Source: an uncultured Bacteroidia bacterium (lineage in GTDB: Bacteria > Bacteroidota > Bacteroidia > Bacteroidales > F082). From it: a stretch of 64,000 bases of DNA. The stretch's first letter is position 1. Each line of letters starts with the position of its first letter. The position numbers and the translations under genes are program-made. The stretch spans positions 1 to 64,000 of the forward strand of contig CADCJI010000023.1 in the NCBI GenBank assembly GCA_902801625.1, read 5' to 3'. The notes beneath the pieces are model-generated. The model saw nothing but the letters and a program-made list of their open reading frames with translations. It was not told the DNA's origin and made no database searches. Positions 42,838 through 50,887 of this stretch are shown here, piece after piece.

Positions 42838-43107
42838 TTACTTTCTGATGCCCAATTCCTTAATGATGTTACGGTATCTTTCGATGTCGGTTCTCTTCAA
42901 ATAATCGAGAAGTTTTCTTCTCTTACCTACCAAGCCAACCAACGCACGTTTGGCCGCCACATCCTTGTGGTGAACTTTTGTCTGTTCAGTCAAATGCTTA
43001 ATTCTGTAGGTGAACAAAGCGATTTGGCCTTCTGCTGAACCAGTATCGGCAGCGTTCTTGCCGTATTGGCTGAAAATCTCTGATTTCTTTTCTGCAGTTA
43101 AGTACAT
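42838..43107 (-). CDS. rpsO: 30S ribosomal protein S15
   Basis: 89-aa S15, which binds the central domain of 16S rRNA. Seen: EKKSEIFSQYGKNAADTGSAEGQIALFTYRI, the LTEQTKVHHKDVAAKRALVGLVGKRRKLLDYL core and a final RNIIKELGIRK. Length is exact for the family. It lies just upstream of pnp on the same strand, the usual order in many bacteria, but a terminator separates them here. Confidence 0.97.
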   Translation of the reverse strand: MYLTAEKKSEIFSQYGKNAADTGSAEGQIALFTYRIKHLTEQTKVHHKDVAAKRALVGLVGKRRKLLDYLKRTDIERYRNIIKELGIRK

Positions 43108-43151
43108 AATTTTCTTCTTTTTACACTAAATTTGTTGTTCTAAACGGGCTG

Positions 43152-43159
43152 CAAAGATA
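43152..43159 (-). promoter_or_regulatory. -7 box of rpsO
   Basis: TATCTTTG on the minus strand, 45 bases before the rpsO start; -33 only weakly matched. Confidence 0.5.
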
Positions 43160-43266
43160 CGACTTTTTTGGAAACTGGAAGGGGTTTTGAGTGAATTTTT
43201 TTTGGAATGATAGTTCAGTGGCAATCCGAGTCTTGGCCATGGTCAATCCCAATGTCAATTTTAGGC

Positions 43267-43824
43267 TTAGAAAGTGTCCATGCCGTCCCATATCACCAGG
43301 TCGTGGCGCACATAGCCTTCGGTGCCTCTAATCCTGATTTTGTACCAACCTTGGGTCTTTCCAAGGCAAGTGTAAGTTGTGGGCATTTCTCCAGCTTTAG
43401 TCGTGATCTGGCAAATGATGGATGATTTCAGGTCTGGTTGAGTGCGGACATTGACATTCGTTCTAAGGGTGTAGATGATGCCTTGTCCGTTTCTTGCACT
43501 GTATTCCACGATTTTATGCCCAAGTTTTGGGACTTCTACATCGTCTTGTACGGAAACAGTATATGAGGTTTGGTTGGTGCGAACATATCTTCCAACGACG
43601 TTTCCACGACTGTCGATGACCATTTTCATGTGGTCAACTGAAGCGGCCTTGATGTTGGGATCGCCATCGTCTACCTCTTCAACGGTAGTGGCTTCTGTTT
43701 CGGCGTTTTTATCCGTCAGTTCTGTCTCGGCTGGGGTAGAGGTCTCGCTTTCTTTACTTCCACATGAATAGCACATTATTCCTAAGGCAATTGCAAGTGC
43801 TGCGGCATACCAAATTCTTTTCAT
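43267..43824 (-). CDS. SH3-domain lipoprotein
   Basis: 185-aa predicted lipoprotein. The signal MKRIWYAAALAIALGIMCYSC puts the lipid Cys at residue 21. After a Thr/Glu-rich linker there is a middle segment (VIDSRGNVVGRYVRTNQTSYTVS) and then an SH3b-like domain: NVNVRTQPDLKSSIIC, TYTCLGKTQGWYKIRIRGTEGYV. SH3b domains often bind peptidoglycan, so it may be a cell-wall-linked envelope protein. Monocistronic, with a complete promoter. Confidence 0.75.
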   Translation of the reverse strand: MKRIWYAAALAIALGIMCYSCGSKESETSTPAETELTDKNAETEATTVEEVDDGDPNIKAASVDHMKMVIDSRGNVVGRYVRTNQTSYTVSVQDDVEVPKLGHKIVEYSARNGQGIIYTLRTNVNVRTQPDLKSSIICQITTKAGEMPTTYTCLGKTQGWYKIRIRGTEGYVRHDLVIWDGMDTF

Positions 43825-43854
43825 ATACTGTATGTTTTATGACAAAATGACCGA

Positions 43855-43884
43855 CAAAAGTACGAAGAAAATGGCATTCGGCAA
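43855..43884 (-). promoter_or_regulatory. promoter of the SH3 lipoprotein gene
   Basis: On the minus strand TTG (43884-43882), 19-base spacer, TACTTTTG (43862-43855). Confidence 0.65.
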
Positions 43885-43913
43885 GAAAAAAGACGTTTTT
43901 GTCCCTATAAACG

Positions 43914-43940
43914 AAAAAAGCAAGACCTAAGCCTTGCTTC
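43914..43940 (-). terminator. terminator after tRNA-Met
   Basis: On the minus strand AAGCAAG, 8-base loop, CTTGCTT followed by TTTT, directly after the tRNA 3' end. Confidence 0.7.
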
Positions 43941-43944
43941 TATG

Positions 43945-44018
43945 TAGCGGGATCGAGAATTGAACTCGAGACCTCCGGGTTATGAATCCGACGCTCTAAC
44001 CTGCTGAGCTATCCCGCC
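43945..44018 (-). tRNA. tRNA-Met (anticodon CAU)
   Basis: 74-base cloverleaf on the minus strand: acceptor GGCGGGA with TCCCGCT and discriminator A, D-arm GCTCAGCAGGTTAGAGC, anticodon loop TTCATAA, variable loop, and T-arm CTCGAGTTCAATTCTCGA with 5-bp stem. The last pair of the acceptor is G-U. CCA is not encoded. The body resembles the elongator Met tRNA of Bacteroidetes rather than the initiator; lysidine-type Ile2 cannot be fully excluded from sequence alone. Confidence 0.93.
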
Positions 44019-44107
44019 TCGTTTCGGGGTGCAAAAGTAGACATTTTTTCAATACGGTCAACAAAAAAGAGGAAAAATATTTTTATCTCCTAATTGTTGT
44101 CGCTTTG

Positions 44108-44181
44108 CGTCATTGCGAGCGAAGCGAAGCAATCCAGAGTAAGTGCTTGTAATCTGGACTGCTTCGTTCCTCGCAGTGACG
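44108..44181. repeat. CGTCATTGCGAG-type palindromic repeat
   Basis: Left arm CGTCATTGCGAGCGAAGCGA.. to CAATCCAGA and right arm TCTGGACTGC..CGCAGTGACG are reverse complements with few mismatches around a 14-base loop. This dispersed repeat is known from many unrelated bacteria. It lies between the phosphosugar mutase stop and tRNA-Met. Confidence 0.85.
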
Positions 44182-44193
44182 TACTATACGGTG

Positions 44194-45843
44194 TTATTCA
44201 GTCAGTTCTTTCGCGGCTTGCTCAAGCTTGGTGTCGAGCGTCTTGATGGCTGCTTCGAGACCGTTCGAAGCGTCACCCTTCATGCTGAAGTAGAATTTGA
44301 TCTTCGGCTCGGTGCCCGAAGGACGGATAGTGATCTTCGATCCGCTCTCGGTGAAGAACTGCAACACATCGCTCTTGGGTAGGGTGATGGGCGTGACCTT
44401 TCCAGTAACCAGGTCTTTGGCTTCCTGAAGCTTGTAGTCGCGGGTTTCGATGACCTTCTCGCCAGCGATGACGGTGGGCGGGGTAGTGCGGAACTTGGCC
44501 ATCAAGGCCTTGATTTCCTCGGTGCCGCTGATGCCCTTCTTGGTCAGGGAGACGAGTTTCTCTTTGTAGAGGCCGAACTCCTTGTAGATGTCCATGAGCA
44601 GCTGGTAAAGTGTCTTACCTTGCTCGGCAGCCCAGGCAGCAGCCTCGGCAATCATGCTTGTAGCGATGACGGCATCCTTGTCGCGGACGAAGTCGCCAGC
44701 CAGATAGCCGTAGCTCTCTTCGCCGCCACCGATGAACTGCTTCTTGCCTTCGAGTTCAAGGATCTTGTCTGCAATATACTTGAAACCAGTCAACACGTCG
44801 TAACGGTCCACGTTGTATTTCTTGGCCATCTCGAAGATCAGTTCGGTGGTGACGATGGTCTTCACGATGAATTCATTTCCTGTGAGTTTGCCCAGCTCGT
44901 TCCAGCGAGTCAGCAGGTAGTAGACGAAGAGGCTGCCAGTTTGGTTGCCGTTGAGTAGGATGAACTCGCCCTTGTCGTCTTTTATGGCAATGCCCACGCG
45001 GTCGGCGTCGGGGTCGGTAGCCATGACGAGGTCGGCATTCACCTCCTGTGCCTTCTTCACAGCCAAAGCCATAGCGGCAGGCTCCTCTGGGTTGGGTGAT
45101 TTCACGGTCGGGAAGTTGCCGTCGACGACCATCTGCTCCTCAACGCAATAGACGTTCTCGAAGCCCTTGCGCTTCAGGATTTCGGGCACCAAGCGGCGAC
45201 CCGTGCCGTGGATGGGCGTGTAGACGATGCGCATGTCCTTGTGCTTCTTGATGAGGTCGAGCGAGAGGGAGAGGCCGTACACCTTATTTAAATAGATGTC
45301 GTCGAACTTCTCGTCCAAGACGGTAATGAGGTCTGGGTTGCGCTTGAAGTTGACCATCGAGGGGTCGGTGATCTTCTCCACCTCGGCGATGACGTTCTTG
45401 TCGTGTGGGCTGACCAGCTGTCCGCCATCGTTCCAATAGGCCTTGTAGCCATTGTATTCCTTAGGGTTGTGTGAGGCAGTGACCATCACGCCGGCGTCGC
45501 ATTTCATCTCGCGCACTGCGAAAGAAAGCTCGGGGGTGGGACGGAGGCAGTCGAAGATGTAGACCTTGATGCCGTTGGCCGACATCACGTCAGCGGTGAC
45601 ATTGGCGAAGGCGGGGCTGTTGTTGCGGCCGTCATAGGAGATGGCGACGCTGAGGTCTTTCTTGTCGGGGTGCATCATCTTGATGTAGTTGGCGAAGCCT
45701 TGGGTGGCCATGGCCACGGTGTAGATGTTCATGCGGTTGGTGCCGGCACCCATGATGCCGCGCAGTCCGCCAGTGCCGAACTCGAGGTTGCGGTAGAAGC
45801 TCTCGGTGAGTTCGTTAGGGTCGTTGTCGAGCATGTTTTGCAC
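44194..45843 (-). CDS. phosphoglucomutase/phosphomannomutase, 5' end uncertain
   Basis: Alpha-D-phosphohexomutase, 549 codons from GTG 45843. Seen: FGTGGLRGIMGAGTNRMN, active-site Ser124 in VTASHNPKEYNGYK, metal loop ATDPDADRVG, sugar-binding GGGEESYGY and phosphate loop TIRPSGTEPKIKFY. The family needs about 25 more N-terminal residues, and they are present in frame upstream (ISDPKIIERAKSWLTEQYDE back to about 45915), but no ATG, GTG or TTG precedes them before an in-frame TGA at 45942-45940. The original start codon seems lost or replaced. It supplies glucose 1-phosphate or mannose 1-phosphate for surface sugars such as those made with rfbD. Confidence 0.88.
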   Translation of the reverse strand: MQNMLDNDPNELTESFYRNLEFGTGGLRGIMGAGTNRMNIYTVAMATQGFANYIKMMHPDKKDLSVAISYDGRNNSPAFANVTADVMSANGIKVYIFDCLRPTPELSFAVREMKCDAGVMVTASHNPKEYNGYKAYWNDGGQLVSPHDKNVIAEVEKITDPSMVNFKRNPDLITVLDEKFDDIYLNKVYGLSLSLDLIKKHKDMRIVYTPIHGTGRRLVPEILKRKGFENVYCVEEQMVVDGNFPTVKSPNPEEPAAMALAVKKAQEVNADLVMATDPDADRVGIAIKDDKGEFILLNGNQTGSLFVYYLLTRWNELGKLTGNEFIVKTIVTTELIFEMAKKYNVDRYDVLTGFKYIADKILELEGKKQFIGGGEESYGYLAGDFVRDKDAVIATSMIAEAAAWAAEQGKTLYQLLMDIYKEFGLYKEKLVSLTKKGISGTEEIKALMAKFRTTPPTVIAGEKVIETRDYKLQEAKDLVTGKVTPITLPKSDVLQFFTESGSKITIRPSGTEPKIKFYFSMKGDASNGLEAAIKTLDTKLEQAAKELTE

Positions 45844-45968
45844 GCTCTTTCTCGTTTCTTCATCGTATTGCTCAGTGAGCCACGATTTTGCTCTTTCGAT
45901 GATTTTAGGGTCGCTGATGCCGCGTGGCAGGGACTCACGTCACCTGCTTACTATTTCTTCCTTTCATG

Positions 45969-45986
45969 CGGGGATTGAAATCCCCG
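45969..45986. repeat. CGGGGATT palindrome
   Basis: CGGGGATT-GA-AATCCCCG, of the same general type as the four palindromes at 40321-40443, followed by GCCCTTTCAGGGC (46000-46012). Confidence 0.7.
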
Positions 45987-46062
45987 TTGTGCTCTTGTCG
46001 CCCTTTCAGGGCTTGGCTCCCGCGTCGCTTTGCGTCTCCCCCTTTTAAGGGGGCAGGGGGGA

Positions 46063-46929
46063 TTAAACAATTTCCTTCCGTTTTAGTTCTTCAATACATC
46101 TCACCAAGCTCTCCCTCCACTCCGGTATCTCAATTCCCGCATATTCCTTAATCTTGCTCAAGTCCAACACACTATATGCCGGTCGCTTGGCCTTGGTGGG
46201 ATATTGGTCGGTCGTTATCGGGTTCACTTTACAGGTCTTCCCGCCGATTTCCATGATGGCGGTGGCGAAGTCATGCCAAGTGATTTGTCCTTCGTTGGTG
46301 AAGTGGAAGGTCTCGTGGACTTCGTTCTTGCCATTTTTGTTGAGCAGTGCTACAAGAGCAACAGCCAAGTCGTGTGCCCAAGTGGGACAGCCTTTTTGGT
46401 CGGCCACCACGTTGATTTCCTCTTTCGTGTCGCCCAACATAAGCATGGTTTTCACAAAGTTCTTGCCAACGGAGGAGTAGAGCCATGCTGTGCGCACAAT
46501 CATATAGTTGCATCCACTCTCACGGATAAGCCGCTCGCCATCTGCTTTGGTGCTGCCATAGACCGACTGCGGGTTGATGGGGTCGTCTACCTTGTATGGC
46601 GTGTTGGCATCACCACCGAAGACGTAGTCGGTGGAGATGTGGAGGAGCAAGGCATTGTGTCTTAAACAGGTGTCTGCCAAAACTTTGGGTGCAAAGGAAT
46701 TAATCAAAGTGGCCAGCTCAGGCTCATCCTCAGCCTTGTCGACGGCGGTATAGGCTGCGCAGTTGATGCAGGCATCAATTTGGTTGGCAACAAAACATTG
46801 CTCCACGGCTTCTTTGTTGCAGATATCCAAAGTATCTACATCGGTGAAAAACCATTGGTGTTTGGCACTGGCTATTTTCTGTAGTTCTGTTCCCAATTGG
46901 CCATTGCAGCCTGTGACTAATATATTCAT
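46063..46929 (-). CDS. rfbD: dTDP-4-dehydrorhamnose reductase
   Basis: 288-aa short-chain reductase that makes dTDP-L-rhamnose, the last step of rhamnose donor synthesis for surface glycans. Start ATG 46929 (MNILVTGCNGQLGTELQ); the TTG two codons earlier is less likely. Seen: GCNGQLG for NADPH, NCAAYTAVDKAEDEP, STDYVFGG, and the catalytic YGSTKADGE. Length is normal. No other rml genes are in the window. It lies 11 bases after the DUF3078 stop, so the two may share a transcript. Confidence 0.94.
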   Translation of the reverse strand: MNILVTGCNGQLGTELQKIASAKHQWFFTDVDTLDICNKEAVEQCFVANQIDACINCAAYTAVDKAEDEPELATLINSFAPKVLADTCLRHNALLLHISTDYVFGGDANTPYKVDDPINPQSVYGSTKADGERLIRESGCNYMIVRTAWLYSSVGKNFVKTMLMLGDTKEEINVVADQKGCPTWAHDLAVALVALLNKNGKNEVHETFHFTNEGQITWHDFATAIMEIGGKTCKVNPITTDQYPTKAKRPAYSVLDLSKIKEYAGIEIPEWRESLVRCIEELKRKEIV

Positions 46930-46940
46930 TTTCAATTGGT

Positions 46941-48173
46941 TTAAAAGGTGTGTACGAAAGCGATGCCCACCGACTCCTTGAGTTGAAGCTTGGGCACATT
47001 GTCGACCACGGTCTCCACACCCTCAATAGTTTCATAGACGGGGAAGGTGGTGTTGTGGTCATATTTCAAGTGGAAAAACAATATCGTTCGGATGTATTTG
47101 GTGATGACAAAGTCGAAGGTGTTTTCCCAGTTGACATCGAGGCGAAGTCGGTCGTCATCGCGGCGCTCTATATAATTATAAAAGGTGTTGAGCATCGTGG
47201 TGTAGGTGATGCTTTTGCCGATGGGCCGCTTGTAGTTGATAATAGCATTCACGCCGATGGCGGGGGCAATGTTCTCTCCAGGAATCCAGATGCTGTCTTG
47301 GTCATAATAGCCTTTCTTGACGCCGAAGCTACCTTTGTCGGCCAGTTCTTGGTTCATCACGAAGGTGACTTTACCGGCCAAAGGGCTCATGTATATCTGG
47401 AAACACCCGTCTTTGGTTTTGTAGGAATAACCAGCCGAAACGGTATAATAGGCAGGAGCGAGAAAGCTGGAAATCACGGTGGAGTCGTTGGGGTACTTGT
47501 AGCCATTGGCAAACTGCGTGTTGAAAGTGGAGACCATGGTGATGTTCCATTGTGACTTGCTGTTGAGAGAAAGCGAATAGGTGAGGTCGATTTTGTCATC
47601 TTGCTTCTCTAGGCGCTTATCGGCGAAGCGTGAGATTCCAAAAGCGAAGGTTCCCGTGAGCTTCTGCTCGAAGGCTTTCTTGTGATCGAGAAGGGTGAAG
47701 TTGGCGAAGGCCTTTCCCGCCCAAGTGTTTTCACCGCCAGCCGCCCAGTTGGATAGTGCCAACTGATTGATGTTCAATCCGTAGCTGCCATGGAACGAGA
47801 GCCGTTCATAGAGAATGTCGATGATGTTCTCTTTGGGTCGTGGTCCATCGGGGCGCTTGGGTGTGAGTGAGTCGATGTGGCGGTTGATGGCCGCCAGCTC
47901 ATTGTCGATGGCAACACGCTCGTTCATGGCTTCTTCCAGGTGCCGGTTCATTATGTTAATGGTGTGCTGGATTTGCTCCATGTCGTTGTCGACGGCGTAT
48001 TGCTGGAGAACCAGCGACTGCTTGATTCTGACCAAGTCAAGGGTGTATTGGCAGATGGAGTCGATTTGGGGCGTGACAAAAGAATATCGTTCTTGTCCAA
48101 AAAGTGAACAAGAGAACGATATTGATATGAAAATCATGAAGATACGGTATAGTGGCCTAAACTGTAATCTCAT
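46941..48173 (-). CDS. DUF3078 outer-membrane protein
   Basis: 410-aa exported protein. Start ATG 48173 gives a signal peptide ending SFSCSLFGQ; a longer frame adds 23 unconvincing residues. Residues about 45-105 are a coiled coil (EQIQHTINIMNRHLEEAMNE) before NQLALSNWAAGGENTWAG, the W-x-x-GG-N signature of DUF3078 proteins in Bacteroidetes. The rest is a set of amphipathic beta strands ending in VGIAFVHTF with terminal Phe, as for barrels. Function unknown. Confidence 0.8.
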   Translation of the reverse strand: MRLQFRPLYRIFMIFISISFSCSLFGQERYSFVTPQIDSICQYTLDLVRIKQSLVLQQYAVDNDMEQIQHTINIMNRHLEEAMNERVAIDNELAAINRHIDSLTPKRPDGPRPKENIIDILYERLSFHGSYGLNINQLALSNWAAGGENTWAGKAFANFTLLDHKKAFEQKLTGTFAFGISRFADKRLEKQDDKIDLTYSLSLNSKSQWNITMVSTFNTQFANGYKYPNDSTVISSFLAPAYYTVSAGYSYKTKDGCFQIYMSPLAGKVTFVMNQELADKGSFGVKKGYYDQDSIWIPGENIAPAIGVNAIINYKRPIGKSITYTTMLNTFYNYIERRDDDRLRLDVNWENTFDFVITKYIRTILFFHLKYDHNTTFPVYETIEGVETVVDNVPKLQLKESVGIAFVHTF

Positions 48174-48247
48174 CTGGACACGACTCGTTGTTTCCAATCG
48201 CAAAATTATGCGATTTTTATGAGAAAACGCAAATTTAGGCAAATTTA

Positions 48248-48970
48248 TTACGCTTCGTCCAACGGAATTTTATGGTTGGTCTGGTATAGGTGCTTCTTGA
48301 CATTTTCGTACTGATACGAAATCTTGGTCCACATCTCCACGGTTTTCTTGAGTCCCAAGATACGACGCTGGGCGATGCGCATCTCTTCGCCGAGGCTGTG
48401 ATAGATGGAACCGGAAATACCCACATAGAATGGACGTGAACACTCCGAGGCGATGCGTATGGCCTTGTAAACACAGCTGCCAAACCATGTGATGTGTTCG
48501 TAGCTGTTGTCTGACAGGTTCTTGGTGCCCATAATGTGACCATGGTCGAGTCCCATAGCAAATTCCAAACCTTGAATGGCTGAGAACGCTTGTTTGAAGT
48601 CTTCACTCAGGGCATGTGCAATTCTCAATGCACCCTTGACTGCGACTTCCATTGACTCGTCGCGTCCCGGATAGATGACAAGAAATGCATTGGGAGAGAA
48701 ACAGTTGACGAAAGCCTCGTCCTCTTCAGTTACAGCGGTGAGCACTTCCTTGAACATGGTGTAAGTTTGGGCCGTTTTGCGTCTACCGTTTTCTTTAAGG
48801 ATATAGGGAAGATTCTTAATCTCAAAATAGATTATAGTGCCTTCCATATAAATGCCGGTACATCCGAGGTCGATCTTTGAAACGTTTTTTATGTCTTTCG
48901 TCTCGATGTAGTCAAACTCCGAATCAGCATAAGCCATGAGCTTAGTGCTCAATTCTTCTTTCCAACTCAT
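48248..48970 (-). CDS. class III nucleotide cyclase-fold protein
   Basis: 240-aa cytoplasmic protein. The pattern of a cyclase homology domain is visible: GCTGIYMEGTIIYFEIKNLP (first strand, with G-x-Y-x-E in place of the usual metal Asp region), the NCFSPNAFLVIYPGRDES hairpin, GLDHGHIMGTKN matching the G-I-x-x-G strand, and HITWFGSCVYKAIRIASEC matching the G-x-x-V-N-x-A-R-x helix. Key Asp and Arg residues are not all in place, so activity is doubtful. It is the only gene of its type here and no cyclic-nucleotide effector is next to it. Similar stand-alone genes occur in Bacteroidales; role unknown. Confidence 0.55.
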   Translation of the reverse strand: MSWKEELSTKLMAYADSEFDYIETKDIKNVSKIDLGCTGIYMEGTIIYFEIKNLPYILKENGRRKTAQTYTMFKEVLTAVTEEDEAFVNCFSPNAFLVIYPGRDESMEVAVKGALRIAHALSEDFKQAFSAIQGLEFAMGLDHGHIMGTKNLSDNSYEHITWFGSCVYKAIRIASECSRPFYVGISGSIYHSLGEEMRIAQRRILGLKKTVEMWTKISYQYENVKKHLYQTNHKIPLDEA

Positions 48971-49006
48971 TCTTTTTGGGGGTTAATGTGAGACTTTTTG
49001 ATGGGT

Positions 49007-49735
49007 TTATTCCATGTTTGTGTAGACAGCCTGGATGTCTTCGTCCTCGTCGAGTTTGTCGAGGAACTTCTCGATTTCAACCATCTGTTCATCGGTGAAG
49101 TTGACGGTCTGGTTGGGGAAACGCTGCAGGTTGGCCTTCACGATGTTGATCTTGCGCTCTTCGAGGGCATCATGCATGGTGCCATAGTCAGTCCAAGCGG
49201 TGTAGACGGTGGTCGTGGTGGTGCCTTCCTCTTCGTCGGTCTCGGTGACGATTTCGTCCAGACCGTAGTCGATGAGCTCAAGCTCCAGTTCGTCCTTGTC
49301 CATGCCGGCAGGCATCTCGATTTCGAAGACGGCTTTGCGGGTGAACATGAATTCCAACGAGCCGATGGGCAGGAACGAGCCGCCGCACTTGTTGAAGTAC
49401 GACTTCACGTTGGCCACAGTGCGTGTGGTGTTGTCAGTGGCGCATTCCACCATGCATTGGATGCCGAAGGGGCCTTTGCCTTCGTAGGTGATTTCCACGA
49501 GGTTGGCTGCATCCTTATCGGTGGCGCGCTTGATGGCGGCATCGATGTTGTCCTTAGGCATGTTCTCAGCCTTGGCGTTTTGGATGGCCTGACGGAGTTT
49601 GGGGTTCATGTCCGGGTCAGGACCGCCTTCCTTGGCAGCAATGGTAATCAGTTTTCCGAGTTTGGGGAATACTCTTGACATGTGTCCCCATCTTTTCATC
49701 TTGGCCGCTTTGCGGTATTCAAATGCTCTTCCCAT
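49007..49735 (-). CDS. YebC/PmpR family protein
   Basis: 242-aa protein of the YebC family, reported both as DNA-binding regulators and as helpers of translation at difficult proline runs. Seen: MGRAFEYRKAAKMKRWGHMS at the start, ITIAAKEGGPDPDMNPKLR, AENMPKDNIDAAIKRA, YEGKGPFGIQCMVEC and NVKSYFNKCGGSF. Length is standard. It is a single gene with a -7 box TATTTTTG about 40 bases upstream (49772-49779). Confidence 0.93.
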   Translation of the reverse strand: MGRAFEYRKAAKMKRWGHMSRVFPKLGKLITIAAKEGGPDPDMNPKLRQAIQNAKAENMPKDNIDAAIKRATDKDAANLVEITYEGKGPFGIQCMVECATDNTTRTVANVKSYFNKCGGSFLPIGSLEFMFTRKAVFEIEMPAGMDKDELELELIDYGLDEIVTETDEEEGTTTTTVYTAWTDYGTMHDALEERKINIVKANLQRFPNQTVNFTDEQMVEIEKFLDKLDEDEDIQAVYTNME

Positions 49736-49771
49736 TTATGTAGATTTTTAGATTTTTTTACTTTTAGTTTG

Positions 49772-49779
49772 CAAAAATA
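49772..49779 (-). promoter_or_regulatory. -7 box of the yebC gene
   Basis: TATTTTTG on the minus strand, 37 bases before the start at 49735; no good -33. Confidence 0.4.
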
Positions 49780-49840
49780 GTAAATCGCTTTGAATTGGCG
49801 ATTTTTATTGTCAAAAAACTTCACTTTTGCCGTTTTCTCG

Positions 49841-49848
49841 TATTTTTG
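49841..49848 (+). promoter_or_regulatory. -7 box of the small phosphatase-like gene
   Basis: TATTTTTG, 20 bases before GTG 49868; it rules out the longer frame start at 49790. Confidence 0.5.
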
Positions 49849-49867
49849 CGGTGTAATAATTAAAGGT

Positions 49868-50200
49868 GTGAAGATTCTTGTATTGACCGAAACCGATGCT
49901 TGCTGTGGCCCTATGACAGCGGCCTTCCTGCGCGACTATTCACCTGCATTAGAAGTGGTATCGGCAGGAAAAAATCCATTGGAATCAATTGATTCAATGG
50001 TGGTTACGGCAATGAAAGAATGTTTGATAGATTTGTCAGGCTATGTGCCGAAAGCAGTCACGGAGTTAGACATGACCGCTTTCGACCAGGTGTATGAATG
50101 TCCTGATTTGCCTTGTCCCGCAACGATGGAAGAATGCCGTGTTTTGAGAGATTACATCAAGAACGAAACATATCTATTCTTCAAACAACTCCGACTTTAG
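49868..50200 (+). CDS. small protein related to low-molecular-weight phosphatases
   Basis: 110-aa protein with GTG start chosen because the -7 box ends 19 bases earlier. KILVLTETDACCGPMTAAFL lines up with the first strand and P-loop of low-molecular-weight tyrosine phosphatases and arsenate reductases (C-x5-R-S), followed by VVSAGKNP and ALID-like DLSGYVPKAV. The catalytic Arg is missing, so the fold is probable but the enzyme activity is not. The end has CPDLPCPATMEEC, three Cys in a short stretch, which may bind metal. Role unknown. Confidence 0.6.
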   Translation: MKILVLTETDACCGPMTAAFLRDYSPALEVVSAGKNPLESIDSMVVTAMKECLIDLSGYVPKAVTELDMTAFDQVYECPDLPCPATMEECRVLRDYIKNETYLFFKQLRL

Positions 50201-50293
50201 ACTTTCAACTCTAAACTTCCAACCGACTCTCAACTCTCAACTTTAAACTTTTAACCCTCAACTGACTCTAAACTCTAAACTCTCAACTCTAAA
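50201..50293. repeat. low-complexity CTAAACTCTCAACT tract
   Basis: Runs of AACTCTAAACTTTCAACTCTCAAC type between the phosphatase-like gene and the LuxR-type gene. The same kind of tract precedes dnaE (57335-57368). No function is evident. Confidence 0.6.
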
Positions 50294-50887
50294 CTATTTA
50301 TACACCTCATTCTCATCAATCAAATTATTCAACAACGCATACACCGTGAGACCAGAAACAGATTTAATGCCAGTCTTGCGCGTGATGTTCTTGCGGTGCG
50401 AGATGACGGTGTGGATGGAGATGTTCATTTGGTCGGCAATCTCCTTGTTCATCATGCCTTTGGCCACAGCCACCAGCACGTCGATTTCGCGCTTCGAGAG
50501 TTCCACATCGTCGTTGGTTTCCTTCTTGTCATTGCTTTTTACGATTTGCCCTATCTTGTTGATGATTTTCGGTTTCGAGTCATTGATTTCGATGACGGCA
50601 TCGTAAGACTTCAGTAACGAAGGATCAATGTAGGTGGTGACTATAGCGATGATGCTGAGCTGCGGGTGTTCTTTGACAAGTTGTGAAGGCAAGTTGCGCT
50701 CTGAATGACCCAGAAGTATCGGGTTGATGATGAGCATGTTGGCATCGCAGGCAAGAATCTTTTCGCCGAGTTGTTCGGGGTTGTCCAAACGCGCCACGAC
50801 ATCGCATCCCGCCATGCCTTGGAGTATCTCGTAAAGTCCAGTGGTGATGATCTCCGATGCCTCGCAGATGATGATTCGGTTACTCAT
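50294..50887 (-). CDS. LuxR-type response regulator with a degenerate receiver
   Basis: 197-aa protein. The C-terminal part (residues about 130-190) is a LuxR-type helix-turn-helix: LSKREIDVLVAVAKGMMNKEIADQMNISIHTVISHRKNITRKTGI. The N-terminal 120 residues have the receiver layout (RIIICEASEIITTGLYEILQ), but the acidic pair and the phosphate-accepting Asp are replaced (CEAS and LIINP), so phosphorylation is unlikely. It overlaps the hemerythrin gene by four bases (ATGA), implying co-translation. It may respond to a signal reported by the hemerythrin partner. Confidence 0.85.
   Translation of the reverse strand: MSNRIIICEASEIITTGLYEILQGMAGCDVVARLDNPEQLGEKILACDANMLIINPILLGHSERNLPSQLVKEHPQLSIIAIVTTYIDPSLLKSYDAVIEINDSKPKIINKIGQIVKSNDKKETNDDVELSKREIDVLVAVAKGMMNKEIADQMNISIHTVISHRKNITRKTGIKSVSGLTVYALLNNLIDENEVYK

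Noticed and set aside
50201-50293. Telomere-like or functional repeat
   Set aside because: Degenerate low-complexity AACTCTAAAC runs without fixed unit length; treated as simple sequence.
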